Source: Rattus norvegicus
Lineage: Eukaryota > Chordata > Mammalia > Rodentia > Muridae
NCBI RefSeq assembly: GCF_036323735.1
Contig: NC_086024.1
Coordinates: 72,566,924 to 72,630,923, forward strand
Length of the DNA stretch: 64,000 nucleotides
Direction: 5' to 3'
The notes beneath the pieces were generated by a model. That model did no database searches. It was not told where the DNA came from and saw only the letters and a program-made list of their open reading frames with translations. The position numbers were made by a program, and so were the translations under genes. This document shows, piece after piece, positions 44,576 through 55,660 of this stretch (its first letter is position 1; every line of letters starts with the position of its first letter).

Positions 44576-45098
44576 CAGATTATCTCTAGTGTTTCTTTTT
44601 TCTGCTATTCCTGACAGTGGCTAAACTGCCCTATAAGCCTGTGTGTCAGGAGTGCTGTAGACCTGTTTTCCTCTCTTTCAGTCAGTTATGGGGACAGAGT
44701 GTTCTGCTTTCGGGCGTGTAGTTTTTTCTCTCTACAGGTCTTCAGCTGTTCCTGTGGGCCTGTGTCTTGAGTTCATCAGGCAGGTCACTTGCAGCAGAAA
44801 AATTGGTCTTACCTGTGGTCCTGAGGCTCAAGTTCGCTCGTGGGGTGCTGCCCTCGGGCTCTCTGTGGCGGCAGCAACCAGGAAGATCTGTGCTGCTGTT
44901 TCCGGGAGCTTCTGTGCACCAGGGTTCCAGATGGCGTTTGGTGTTTTTCCTCTGGCGTCCGAGATGTGTGCAGAGTGCAGTCTCTTCTGGTTTCCCAGGC
45001 GTGTCTGCCTCTCTGAAGGTTTAGCTGTCCCTCCCACGGGATTTGGGTGCAGTGAACTGTTTATCCGGTAGATCCCTTCAGGTTCTGGTGGTGTCTCT
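44576..45098 (-). promoter_or_regulatory. L1 copy B 5' UTR
   Basis: CpG-containing leader upstream of ORF1, matching copy A from 29918 to about 30448 ('aggcaggtcacttgcagcagaaaaattgg', 'ctggtttcccaggcgtgtctgcc'). It lacks the outer repeat unit that copy A has. Promoter role is family knowledge. Confidence 0.8.
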
Positions 45099-45113
45099 GA
45101 GAACTTAACTTTT
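45099..45113. repeat. Target-site duplication of L1 copy B, right copy
   Basis: Perfect match to 40591-40605. Confidence 0.95.
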
Positions 45114-45255
45114 GAAGTCTCTAAAATTGTTAAGACTTTGGAGCTTTTAGAGTTATGCTTTATGTGATATTCATGAGACCGTGTAGAAAATTAAGAAAGG
45201 GAAGGTCATGGTTATTTTCATATATGTTGGTGTATCATGTTGACAAAAGGTCAAG

Positions 45256-45618
45256 TGTGCTTGTGGTATTTTGTCAACTCAACATGGGCTAGAGTCATTT
45301 GTAAAGATGCAGACTCAATTGAGAAGGTGTGCCCATCAGATTGGTCTGTAGCAAAGTATGCAGGAAATTTTCTTAGTTAATGAGGGCCCAGACAGCTGGC
45401 GGCGGTGCCACTACTGGGCAGGTGGTCCTGAGTTATATCTGAAAGCAAACTGAGAAAGATATGAAGAGCAAGTGAATAGGGAGAATTCCTTCAGACTTGG
45501 CTTCCATGTTCCAATCTTGTGTTCCTACCCTGAGTTCTCATCTTGATGGAATATAATAAGCCTCTTCATCCCCAAGTTGCTTTTGGTTGTGATTACAGCT
45601 CTAGAGAGCAAACCATAG
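45256..45618 (+). mobile_element. LTR-like rodent repeat (second family, 'mammary-type' text not named)
   Basis: Reads TGTGCTTGTGGTATTTTGTC, 'aactcaacatgggctagagtcat', 'caattgagaaggtgtgcccatcagattggtctgtagcaaag', 'ggtggtcctgagttatatctgaaagcaaactgag', 'ccccaagttgcttttggttgtgattacagc'. The same order occurs at 55266-55660, so both are one family. Its name is not certain. Its terminal phrase resembles the first 53 bases of the window. Confidence 0.6.
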
Positions 45619-45744
45619 CACTGTTTAACACAATGCTGTCTAGCTGCATACATTTTTCTATCAATTTAATAATCTTATGTTTTCTAGTTAAAGTTAAATT
45701 TTATATCTATACATTGGGTTCTTTTTTTTTCTCTTTCTGTATAT

Positions 45745-46760
45745 TCATCTGTTAATGGATCTGGAGGTTTGCTCCACTTTCTAGCTATTTTGAATAATGA
45801 AGCAATAAATGTGGATGTCAAATATCTTTTTGGAATAATAATTTAGATTTACTTTTGATACATACTCAAGAATGATATACACATGTTATGTTTTTAGTTT
45901 CTTGAAAAACTTCTATCAATTTTCATGATGGCTACATGAATTTACATCTCCATCATTAACAATTAAATTTCCTCTTCCTCTGAATCCTCACCAACATTTA
46001 TCATCCCTCATTTTCTTGATGGTAGTCTTCTGACTAGGGTGAGTTTGATAATTTGGATTTTTTTTCTGTTTAAATTTTGTCATGATATGTGTACATATGC
46101 ACATAGATTAGTAGAAATTTTATATAATATGTATCCTAAAAAAATCTCATGTCTAAGGTATGGTTGATAAAGATTGTTTCCCATTCTTTAAGTTGTCTCT
46201 TCAGTCTGATGAATGTTTCCTTTGCTGTGCAGTAGCGTTTTAATTTTACGTAGTCCCATCTGTAATTCCATGGGACTATTTCCGGCGTTACTAGAGCTCC
46301 TTTCAGAAATTCCTTACTATGCTTCCCTCTTGAAGTGTTTTCTTTATGTTTCCATCTAATAGTTTCAATATTCAGATTTTAAATTAAGAACTTTGATTCA
46401 TTTCAAATTGATATTTGTGCAGCATGAGAGATATAGATAGACTTTTACTCCTCGGTTGACAGATTCACATTTCCCAGTACTATTATTTATAGAAGAGGCT
46501 GGTTTTTCCCCTAATGTGTGTTTTGATAACTTAGTCAAAAAGTGAACCTATAACTGTGTTGGATTTATTCTGAGTCCTCCATGCTATCCATAGGTCTGGA
46601 TGTCTTGCTTTTCTGCCATTACCTTACAGTTTTTGCTATTCCGTGATTTCTGTAATTTGAGACCAGATGGAATGATAACTCTAGGATTTTTCTTTCTATT
46701 TACATTCTTTTCTATTTTGATTCTTTTGAGATACATTTGCTTCTATACACAATTTTGAAT
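45745..46760 (-). mobile_element. Old L1 ORF2 3' part
   Basis: Plus-strand text corresponds to inverted ORF2: 'tctgtatattcatctgttaatgg' (45737), 'atgaatttacatctccatcattaac' (45936), 'ttgctgtgcagtagcgttttaattttacgtagtccc' (46221), 'gattcatttcaaattgatatttgtgcagcatgagag' (46394), and 'aattctgagtcctccatgctatccataggtct' region (46568). More diverged than the Lx and young L1 copies; likely L1M/Lx age class. Confidence 0.7.
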
Positions 46761-46764
46761 TACT

Positions 46765-47830
46765 TAGTTTAAAGTTTTTATTTTTTGACAATATAATATA
46801 ATTGCAGCACATTTCCCTTTCCTTTTCCCTCTCCAAACTCTCCCATATACCCTTCCTCATTCTTCTTTAAATTTGTCGTCCTCCTTTACCCTAGTTATTC
46901 TTACATGCATATATCCATATATATATTTATAAATATAACCTGTTTGGTTCATATAATGTCACCTATTATGTATCTTTTCAGGTCTGAATGTCCCTGTGCC
47001 TATCTCTAGGAAAGACCAGCTCACCTTTTCTACTTTTGTGGGAAACCGCATTAGAATTTCGTTTGGTTTGTGATACATACGTTTGTGGTAATGTCACTCT
47101 TTTACAGTATTCTGCCATTCATAGGAGGGAAATCTTTCCTTCTTCTAGTTCTCTCTTTAATTTATTCTTCAGTATCTTAAATTTTTCAAAGGGATATTTT
47201 ACATCTTTTCAAGTTTTTTCCCTATGTATTTTGCTCTTGATGCTATTGGAAATGAGATTTAGAAAAATAACTTTATTCTGTAAGGATGTCGAATACGTAT
47301 GTAGGGCATCATGATTGCTCTCATTCTACCCTTTTAATTTCTTTACACATCTCCTGTTCCCTCTTTTCTAGAAATCTCTTTCTCATATCATAGCTTTTGG
47401 GTCAATTTTCTGAACCTCCAAGTATAACCTGGGCTATCTCTATGTTCACAGGTTTGAAAGTATCCATTGGACCCTGGTAGTGTCACTAGTGGCTACACAA
47501 ATGAAGACAGTGACACCGCTTCCCTTGAATTGAGCAGGGATGGGTATAGTCTCATGTTCTTCTTACCCTATCCATGATTAGTCACTGATAAGAGCCAGTT
47601 GTGCCCAGTCCCAAAGCAGGTAACCACAGCTGCTATGAATTTGTAATTACAACAGCCATGTTCTGACTGGAAGATGGCCTTGCACAGCCTGTCTTCCTCT
47701 TTTCTGGCTCTTACATTCTTTCGGTCCACTTCTCTGAAACATTCCCTTAGCCTGAGCTTGGGTAATATCTTGTTTAGGAATGCGTCCTTAACTCTCACTT
47801 ATTCTCAATGTCTTCAGTAGCCATGTGTCT
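46765..47830 (-). mobile_element. Further old L1/Lx 3' pieces
   Basis: 46765-46985 carries an inverted Lx 3' UTR motif ('atataacctgtttggttcatataatgtcacctattatgtatc'). 47145-47265 resembles inverted ORF2 ('tcttcagtatcttaaatttttc', 'tttttccctatgtattttgctcttgatgctattggaaatgag'). 47440-47830 shares 'attggaccctggtagtgtcactagtggctacacaaatgaagacagtgac' and 'ttctggctcttacattctttcggtccacttctctgaaacattccctta' with other Lx 3' UTR pieces in the window (22300-22350, 51620-51680). The stretch is a mosaic; exact boundaries are not resolved. Confidence 0.5.
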
Positions 47831-48464
47831 CTGTGTATACCACCCTTTGCTACAAGGAGAGGTTTTCTCATGTAGGCTAAGAATACCATGGTATATGATT
47901 ATAAACATAGATTATTTTTATCTTCAATTTTATTAAATGTGGTTAGATATTTTTATCTTTAATTTTCTCAATTGCATATTTTTTTCATTTCACTAGTTTG
48001 GCTTAGGAATTTTCAAGCTACTTTATCTTCTTCAGAGTAAAATGTCTTAGGCTTTGCACCAGCAGAAATGAGGTTTTTGGCAGCAGTTTGTTTCAGGTAT
48101 TACTGGTGATGCCTCTGCCTAAGACACTGTACAATGACTGCATATGTAATTTAGACTAGGCAGCAGGTATGTTTTCCTGTTCGTTCTCCAAATGATCTTA
48201 AAGTTGAAAATTCCAGACCTTTATGGCAGTTTTCTACCAGGTAGCTGTAGAAAAATGTGTCCATTCATTCTCCAGCTCTGATTTGACAAGCTACGACTCA
48301 CACGGGAACCTGGAGCTTTAAATTGTTTATTTCAAGTTGAGAAAATGCTTTTGTTCTCAGGAGCATGGGTGAATTAAAACAAGTTGCTTCACACAAAAGC
48401 CCCATCTACCAGGGGTGACAACACTGCAGGAATTGCATCATGAAGTCCCTGAAAATTACATTTA
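47831..48464. other. Unrecognised sequence
   Basis: Nothing recognised. Confidence 0.4.
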
Positions 48465-50060
48465 TTTTTTTAACGTTTTATTGATTCTGTGTGATTTTTC
48501 TCACTACGCACCTCAATACCACACATCTTCCCCTACCCTCATACCTAAACTTTCCCTATAAAAGAAAAAAAGCTTGAGGAAGCTGTAGTGTGGCATAGTG
48601 TATCTCACATTATGCCCCTATGTCCACACTTCTTTGCCTGCAAGTGTCTTGAAATGACTGGTTCTTCTGGTAGGAGGCCTCTGGCTTCTGCTACTCTAGC
48701 AACATTGGGACCTCACTGGGACTCTTCTTAGACAGTCCATTTTTGGCCTGTGCCATGGAGATGCTGTAGTTTTTGATCTGTAGAACTGGCCCCTTCATGC
48801 ACTTATTAAAAATAGTTCATTGATAGACTAGATGTTAGGGTTGTCCAATTCAAAGTCCTTGATCTGGCCCTGAGGGAGATCTGAGCTGGTTAATCTGATG
48901 GCTCTCCCACTCTCTTGCTTTGCAGAACAGTTCACCTGTAACCCACATTCAGGGCCAGCTCTATCCTACTGTCCAGGCTAAGTGCAGGGCCTGCTCTCCC
49001 AAGTACTGTAGCAGTTGAGGGGCTCTTCCTCTCCTCCTCTGATAACCTCCTGGCCAACTTTCCTGACTGCCACAGGTAACAAGAAGTGAGGGGCATGGAG
49101 ACATCTTTCCTTTGCCCATGTCACTGAGCAGCAGACAAATGGTGGAGCCAGCTCTCCCATATTCACATCCTTGGTGCCAGCTTACTACTAGGGTCTATTC
49201 TGTCCAGAAGAGGTGAAGGACCTACTCTTTTGAATGCTGCAGCTTGCAAGAGTCAGAGCCAGCTCACCTGATCTCATGACCTGGTACAGTATGTGATGGG
49301 TGAAGGGGAAGAGGGTATGTCTCCCTTGTTCATGCCACTGCACAGTAGATGATTGGTAGGGTCTGCTCACTCATTCCTGCTTGGTATCCTCAGCACCGCT
49401 GGTTTACCTGCAGCTTCCAATATGTGCTCTCTAGAGTACTGCAGCTGAGTAGGGGTGAGGTCAGCTCTTCTCTCATGCCTGAAGGCCAGCTCTCCATTAA
49501 TGCTCAGGGGTGGGGTCAGTTTTACATAGCTCTCAGACATCACCATGTTTGTGGTGACAGCCTAGACCAGGGAGGTCAGCCTGCCCATTCACCAATGGTA
49601 ACAGATCTCTATTGCTGCATGGTCATGAACCCAGATGTGGGTCCCAGGTAAAAGCACTGTCTAGGACCCCAATATGGTCCCAGGTGCCATCATCAGGCTG
49701 TTCCTGACTACCCTTCAGTCTCTAGTTTTGTCTCTCTTCATTGTACCCTTCTGTTTGTCTTTCTTTTCCACTTTCTGCACCACGTACTTGCTCCTTTTAG
49801 TGGCACTAAGGGTATCTAAGTATCTGAAGTTACCTCAGGAGCAACCACTGGAGTGCTCTACTGTGCTCATGCATTATGGCGCTGGGCCTGTGTGGCACTG
49901 GAATGGTGGTCATCTGAGTCTCACTTTTTTCCAGTGAGTGTTAGGCTACAAATCACTCAGATGTTCATAGGTCAGAACACTTAGTACAGACATAGTCTTT
50001 CTTTTGTGTCACATACTGAAAGACATGTGACACAGCAGTCACACTTGCAATGCCTCTAGT
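48465..50060 (-). mobile_element. Unnamed rodent poly(A) retroposon family 'X', copy 3
   Basis: T-rich start 'ttttttaacgttttattgattctgtgtg' (48469) is the inverted tail. The body has 'gtccaggctaagtgcagggcctgctctcccaagtactgtagcagttgagg' type units, and the far end (49935-50055) is the reverse complement of the start of copy 2 (14066-14180). Copy length is about 1.6 kb. Frames of 60-100 codons within it are not supported as genes. Confidence 0.6.
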
Positions 50061-51544
50061 GGTGGGTAAATTACATTTCTTAATTTACAGATGTTCTCAG
50101 TATCCCCCTTTTCCCCACAGTAATACTTTATAATATAAAGGCATGTTTCGTAGTGCTTAATAAGACCCCCGTTTGGTCATCCAAATAGAAATCATATGTG
50201 AATGGACATTGAATTGTCATTTTCGCAGAATGAAAAGTTGAATAGTATGAGTCAGATCACCTCCACAGAGTTTCTAAATAGATGAGGCCTATGTAAGAAG
50301 AGAGTTCTGGTGTAAGTGTCCTGTAGCAGTGACTGAGAAGTGATCTTTCTAGTACAGCAATTTGATTTCAAATCCTGCCTCTGCTGTGTTTTTTAGCCAT
50401 TTGTTCTTGACATTTTAAAAACTGCCTTGTCTACTTTTTTCAAACGGGTGCATTTGTAGTGTTGAAACCTATCTACCATGTTACTACAAGGGCTGAATGA
50501 GTTACTGAAGAAGCCCTAAATATGCTAAGCCTTGATGTGTGTTAACTAAAATTATTACAATCAGGGGAGAAGTTGATAAGATATTTGAAGACTCAGTAAT
50601 TCAAGGATCACTGTGTTAATAGAAACACAGTTAATGTGCTAGACTGACCTGAAGCCATTCATAATTGACAAGAAAAAAATGGCCAAGATGGATAGCTATC
50701 ATCAAATATAGTTAAGTACTAAATAAAAATTGCTTTTAGGATATTTGCTGTAATAAAAGAAATTTGGCCAGAAACTGCTAAAGCTTGCATATTAAAAGCA
50801 GCAAAAACAAGAATGTAAGACCAGATTTTGACACAATTGAGGTATGCAAATTGAGTTTTAAAAAATGAATCAAAACAGTCTTTTAAAAGAGTAGTTTTTG
50901 TTTTTCACTATTTATGTGTATTTTTTGGGGGAAAACAGAATAAGAGACTAAAAGTCTATGACTTAAGTAATAATGACTCTGATTATTGTTAATTTGTGTA
51001 ATCTCTACAATCTAATAGAAAAGAGGCTTTATGTATACAACAAATCGTTGTAAATAGTGGGCAAGTATTTTAAATTCCAATCATACACTTTGTTCATCTC
51101 CTGTGCATAGTCCTCAGTCCTATGGCGGGCGGACAGACATTCTTTTGCTGCATTCCTTCCTACTGATATGTGGCATTATAATGCAGATTGGCTTTCATTT
51201 CTTTCAAACACCCTCCAATCCCACAGGGCAGAACAAAATTCTCAATGGTCATTATTATTCTTGCTTTACAAGCACTACCACTCACACTCCCTATTTAAAA
51301 TGCCAATAAAAGGACAATACATAAACATCAGAGTGATTAAATGTTCTATATTTTTAGTAATTCACATTGATTTCTCCTTTCTTGAGAACATAATATGGCT
51401 GTTGTTTCCTCAGAACCTGGATTTCTATTGTTCCATCATTCACATTTGTATAGCAATAGCCTGAATTTTTGAGCTGTGTGCATGAATATGTGCAGTGTTT
51501 TTATTAAAGCCATGCCCAATGCAGCTTCTCTCACTGAAAGATAA
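50061..51544. other. Unrecognised AT-rich sequence
   Basis: About 1.5 kb without recognised repeat or gene signature; plus frames at 51103-51464 overlap in two phases and have no motif. Confidence 0.45.
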
Positions 51545-51695
51545 ATGATTTCTGCTAACTGGTTTATTTTGTGGCCCAATGAGTTTAACCAGAACTGTCT
51601 GAATAACCACAGATTTGGAATTATCCACTGGAGCTTGATAGTCACCAGTAACTACTCAGCTGAAGACAGTGACTTCCCCTCTGCCATAATCCTTC
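51545..51695 (-). mobile_element. Lx 3' UTR-like fragment
   Basis: 'ggaattatccactggagcttgatagtcaccagtaactactcagctgaagacagtgacttcccc' parallels 47455-47525, so the two belong to one repeat and share orientation. Strand follows that assignment. Confidence 0.45.
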
Positions 51696-52497
51696 AGAAG
51701 GACTTTTCCTTTGATGTGATGCACGAGAAACTAAATGGACAAAATATTTTAAAACCCATTGGGTATGTTTTACCTGAAAATAAATAAGAGATTGCCATAA
51801 TTCTACTTAGGATTGTAGATCTTACTTTTTTGAACAGGAAAAGGAGTCAATAATGTAGCCATATTATAGGAATAACAAATAAATAACTAGCTATGACATT
51901 TCACACAGCTGCCAGAAGAGGCATAAAGCTACAAAAGATTTTAAAAAGAAAACCCTGTTAGTAGTATAAGCATTGTTTTTGTAGCCTTTGCCCCAATTAA
52001 GAGTGCTGGTTTATAAAGATGTATCTACCAGTATCAGACAAGAAAATAAAAACAACCAAAGGGAAATGAAGCAGAGCATTATGGGAAGCCATAGGCAATT
52101 CAAGGAAAATCTCATTTTTAAGCAACTAGTGGATATCAGTAAAATAAAAACAGTATGTCAAAAGACTTTAAACTTGAACATCGAGCAGAAAAGAGAGAAT
52201 TAAATTATATAACATGAAATCCAGAAGGAGTGTGGGGAGTGTCTGTAATCATATTTTATTACATGCATGTATGGATTTATCAAAGCATAGAAAAATAAAG
52301 CACAAAGAAATTATAAGAAATAAAAAGAAGATGGAAGAAGAATATATACTTATTAATATTGAGTTTCCTTTTGGATGACATAATGGATAAGCTACTTATT
52401 TAGTGAGGATGAAGGTGACAGATGAAGGTGACAGTGTATCAGAAAGCACAACTGCATCTTCCTAAAGATTTTTGATTCTTCACAGAATACATCATTG
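51696..52497. other. AT-rich unrecognised sequence
   Basis: Nothing recognised. Confidence 0.4.
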
Positions 52498-52499
52498 TC

Positions 52500-52546
<47 letters not shown>
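52498..52546. repeat. (CAT)n microsatellite
   Basis: About 16 perfect CAT/TCA units. Confidence 0.95.
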
Positions 52547-52751
52547 GAGTGGTAATAAAAACAGGATTGTAATTGCATACCTTTGAAAATATTAACAGTA
52601 TGTTCTTATGGAAATAGGATGCTTCAACCTTAGATTTAAATAGAATATCAAAGGGTGTTAAGTAGCTAAAACAACTTTAGAGAGGGGATAGAGATATTAC
52701 AGGAACTGATCTTTTTAAGCTACAGCAATCAAAAGAATATGGTACTGTCGA

Positions 52752-52800
52752 TGGAAAGATGGCTCAGAGGTTTAGAGCACTGGCAAGAAAGTCCTGCAAT
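52752..52800 (+). mobile_element. 5' fragment of a B2-type SINE
   Basis: 'ggaaagatggctcagaggtttagagcactggcaagaaagtcctgc' matches the tRNA-derived head of B2 ('ggagagatggctcagcggttaagagcactgg'). Only about 50 bases remain. Confidence 0.6.
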
Positions 52801-52829
52801 AAACCTTCAGATGAAAGCCAAATGATGTT

Positions 52830-53523
52830 TGATAAAAGTGTTACAATCATTCAATGTAAAAATGAAGTCTTTTCAACAAATAGCCAAAGAATATTCTTGT
52901 ACTCCTGCTTTATATCAATAAAAATTCACTCAAAGTGGACTAAATATCTAAATGTATGAGTGAGGCCCATAAGAAAACAGCTTAGGACAAAGACTCCATA
53001 ATGGTGAATTTAGCAGTAACTTCCTGCATATTGCTCCAAATACACAGGCCTCGAAAATGTAGTAAATAACACTTTACTTAAACTCTTCTGTGAAAAAAGG
53101 ACCATATCAACAAATTTAAAAAATATATATAACTAATGGAAAGAGAAGAAATATTTGAAGGTCATATAATTGATGCAGAGGAAACATCCAAGACATTAAA
53201 AGGACATATGCAACTCAGTAAGAATGTCAAGGAACAACTAAAACTATAAAACTGGGAAGGCACATATGTAGACAGTTATTTAAAGAGCTGTCCAAACTAT
53301 TAGTGCACAGGAAAAGATGTTTCACACCATTAGTCACCAAAGAAACACAAGTCAAAAGCAGGTGATATCACTTCATACCCATTCGGATGCTTTTTATCAA
53401 AAGCAAAACAATACACATATACGTGTGCACACACAGAGACACAGAGACAGACAGACCGACAGACAGACACACACGCCCACTCAAAAGAAAACACTCAATG
53501 ACATATGTTGATAAGATTATGAA
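52830..53523 (+). mobile_element. Old L1 ORF2 part, left segment
   Basis: Sense text of old L1 ORF2: 'aaagagctgtccaaactattagtgcacaggaaaagatgtttcacaccattagtcaccaaagaaacacaagtcaaaagc' (53282), and 'cttcatacccattcggatgc' (53371). It is broken by a CA/GACA microsatellite (53427-53475) and by the inserted L1 at 53535; continues at 53924. Confidence 0.7.
53427..53475. repeat. (CA)n/(GACA)n microsatellite
   Basis: CACAGAGACAGACAGAC-type run, low complexity. Confidence 0.85.
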
Positions 53524-53534
53524 AACAAAATAAG
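53524..53534. repeat. Probable target-site duplication, left copy
   Basis: AACAAAATAAG here compares with AACAAATAAG at 53914-53923 (one base length difference). Both flank the inverted-plus-direct L1 piece. Confidence 0.5.
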
Positions 53535-53913
53535 GCCATCCTCTGCTACACATGTATCTGGAGCCATGCATCCTTCCATGTATACTCTTTGGTGGTTTAA
53601 TGTCTGTGATCGCTGGGTGGTCCGGGTATTTGATGTTGTTCTTCCTATGGGATTTCAATCCTCTTCTGCTCCTTCAGCCCTTCCCCCAGCTCTTCCATTG
53701 AGGTCCCAGGGCTCAGTTCGATAGTTGGCTGTGAGTATCTGCATCTGTATTGGTCAGGTGCTGGTACCCTCATAGAGGCAAAAGGGAAGGGGGAAAAGGA
53801 GGACAAGATGGGAGGTTTGTGGAGGGATCACCAGGAAAGGAAACATCATTTGAAATGTAAACTAATAAAATGATTAATAAAATATACTATTATCTCAAAA
53901 ACAAAACAAAACA
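53535..53913 (+). mobile_element. 5'-inverted (twin-primed) L1 insertion
   Basis: 53535-53762 is L1 3' UTR in reverse complement ('ggccatcctctgctacacatgtatctggagcc', 'tcttccattgaggtcccagggctcagttcgatagttggctgtgag'). At 53763 the text switches to L1 3' UTR in sense ('taccctcatagaggcaaaagggaagggggaaaagg', 'acatcatttgaaatgtaaactaataaaatgattaataaaata') with an A-rich tail to 53913. Inverted 5' part plus direct 3' part, with likely TSDs, is the signature of twin priming. Confidence 0.75.
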
Positions 53914-53923
53914 ACAAATAAGA

Positions 53924-54430
53924 GAGTATGGAAACCTTAGACACTCCTTAATGGAATGGAATTGGGACTTAAATAACTAAAAATAGAACTTCCAGGTGAC
54001 CCTGCAATCTCACCTCTGCATATGTACCCAAAACAACAAAAGACAAGGATCTGAAAACATTTGTACACCCAAGTCCATGGCAGTATTTTTCACAATAGCA
54101 GAAAGCTGAAAATACACCACATCTTTAGAAAGAAGAATGAATGAACACATTTGTATTAATGTTCATCAGGATGCTATTTAGCCTTTTAAAAATTAAATTC
54201 TGACACATTTTACAAAATGTGTCAATATATGGTATACCAGTCAAATATATTCTTACATTGGTCACCTAATGTAGTCAGTTCACAAAGACATAAAGTACGC
54301 TGGCAATTGCCAGAGCCTGACTATAGGTAAATATTGTTCAATACTTACTGGGCTTCAGTTTGAGGAAATACGTTCTAGAAATGGATGCTGATAATGGTTG
54401 AAAAATAAGGTGAGTATATTTAACGCTTCT
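53924..54430 (+). mobile_element. Old L1 ORF2 part, right segment
   Basis: Resumes the old ORF2: 'gtatggaaaccttagacactccttaatgg' (53928), 'acccaaaacaacaaaagacaagga' (54028), 'acacccaagtccatggcagtatttttcacaatagc' (54064), then 'gaatgaatgaacacatttgtattaatgttcatc'. Boundary at the right end is approximate. Confidence 0.65.
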
Positions 54431-55265
54431 AAATAGGAAACTAACTTGGGTTAAGGCATAACTATAAACATCTACATTTACATATACATCTGTACCTACC
54501 ATATTTAAATGAATATACAAAATATTTCATTATAATATTATAATAATAAATATATTAAATAAGTTAATTAAACTAATATAATGTACTTGGTATACAGAAG
54601 ATGCTTTGAAGTAATTGAAGGTATAATAGTTTTCAAACTATTTAACCTGGTATATATAAATTTTACAGATAAAATTTAAAGCTAAGTTTACATTCTATAT
54701 AATTATTGATCTAATATTGTTTCTACCATTAACTATAGTTTAAGTCTCAGTTGCACATTAAACTGAAAAACAGGACAAAATTGTTGAAAATGCAAGTGGA
54801 ATTTTTGATGTTCTTTATGTTCTCATTTATTCTCCTACATTGTTTTTATATTGTTTCTCCATTATTCAGTTTCTGAAGAAATTTCATCTTTGACTAAAGT
54901 TTAGTACTAAAGTAGGTGTAATTGTCCTCTACTGTGCTCTTAGAATACCCTTTGTTTTCCTTTTATAGCATCTACCACAATCTTGACTTTCTCCAATATC
55001 TGTCTTGGTAGGCTATGTATCGGATTAGAACACATATGCTGCAAGGTATGCAATATGATAACCTTAGAAAGCATACTGCCAAAATCAGATGTGAGCAGAA
55101 TATGAGTTTACAATTCCTCTGGATTCACTAGAATAAAATTAAGCAGTGAAACTTAAATCTTTCCTCAGCACAAAGAAATATTTTATTTTTAAATCAGAAG
55201 AAAACATGACCTATCATGTTGAAGCAAAAATTAAGATAACTAGTATAATTTGCACTAACACACAT
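54431..55265. other. Very AT-rich unrecognised sequence
   Basis: Nothing recognised. Confidence 0.45.
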
Positions 55266-55660
55266 TGTGATGGCTAGTTTTATGTCAATTTGATATAAGC
55301 TAGAGACACTTGAGAGGTTACTCTATTTTCTCAAATGATAAAATTCCTTCATACATATTGGACTACAAGCAAGCCAGTGGGAGGACCCAGCCCATGGTGG
55401 GTGGGACCAGCCCTAGGCTGGTGGTCCTGGATTTTATAAGAAAATGGACTGAGCAACCCATTCAGAACAAGTCAGTGAACAGTACTCCTCCATGGCCACT
55501 GTATCAGCTCCACATTCTGAGTTCCTGCCCTGTTTGGGTTCCTCCTTGTACTGCCCTTTTGATGATGAACTGTTGCATAGAACTTGGAGTGAAAGAAACT
55601 TTCCCACCCAAGTTGCTTTTGGTCATAGTGCCTTATCACAGTGATAGTAACACTAGGACA
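55266..55660 (+). mobile_element. LTR-like rodent repeat (same family as 45256-45618)
   Basis: Begins TGTGATGGCTAGTTTTATGT, continues 'caatttgatataagctagagacacttgagagg', 'ggaggacccagcccatggtgggtgggaccagccctaggctggtggtcctgg', 'tgatgatgaactgttgcatag', 'cccaagttgcttttggtcatagtgccttatcacag' and ends ..CACTAGGACA. The bases CACAT flank both sides (55261-55265, 55659-55663) and may be a short TSD. The 150-codon plus frame at 55310-55762 runs through this repeat and into the flank; it is not a gene. Confidence 0.65.

Larger units (their letters stand above)
40606..45098 (-). mobile_element. Young L1 with internal ORF2 deletion (copy B)
   Basis: Order on the minus strand: 5' UTR (45098-44576), ORF1 (44575-43434), ORF2 (43374 to about 41340, internally deleted), 3' UTR and poly(A) (about 41340-40606). 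A perfect 15-bp TSD encloses it. Compared with copy A, the 5' UTR ends near the point equivalent to 30448, so it is 5'-truncated or starts at an internal leader position. A single junction at about 41721 removes the sequence equivalent to 25147-26935 (about 1.8 kb). Overall it is better preserved than copy A. Confidence 0.93.
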
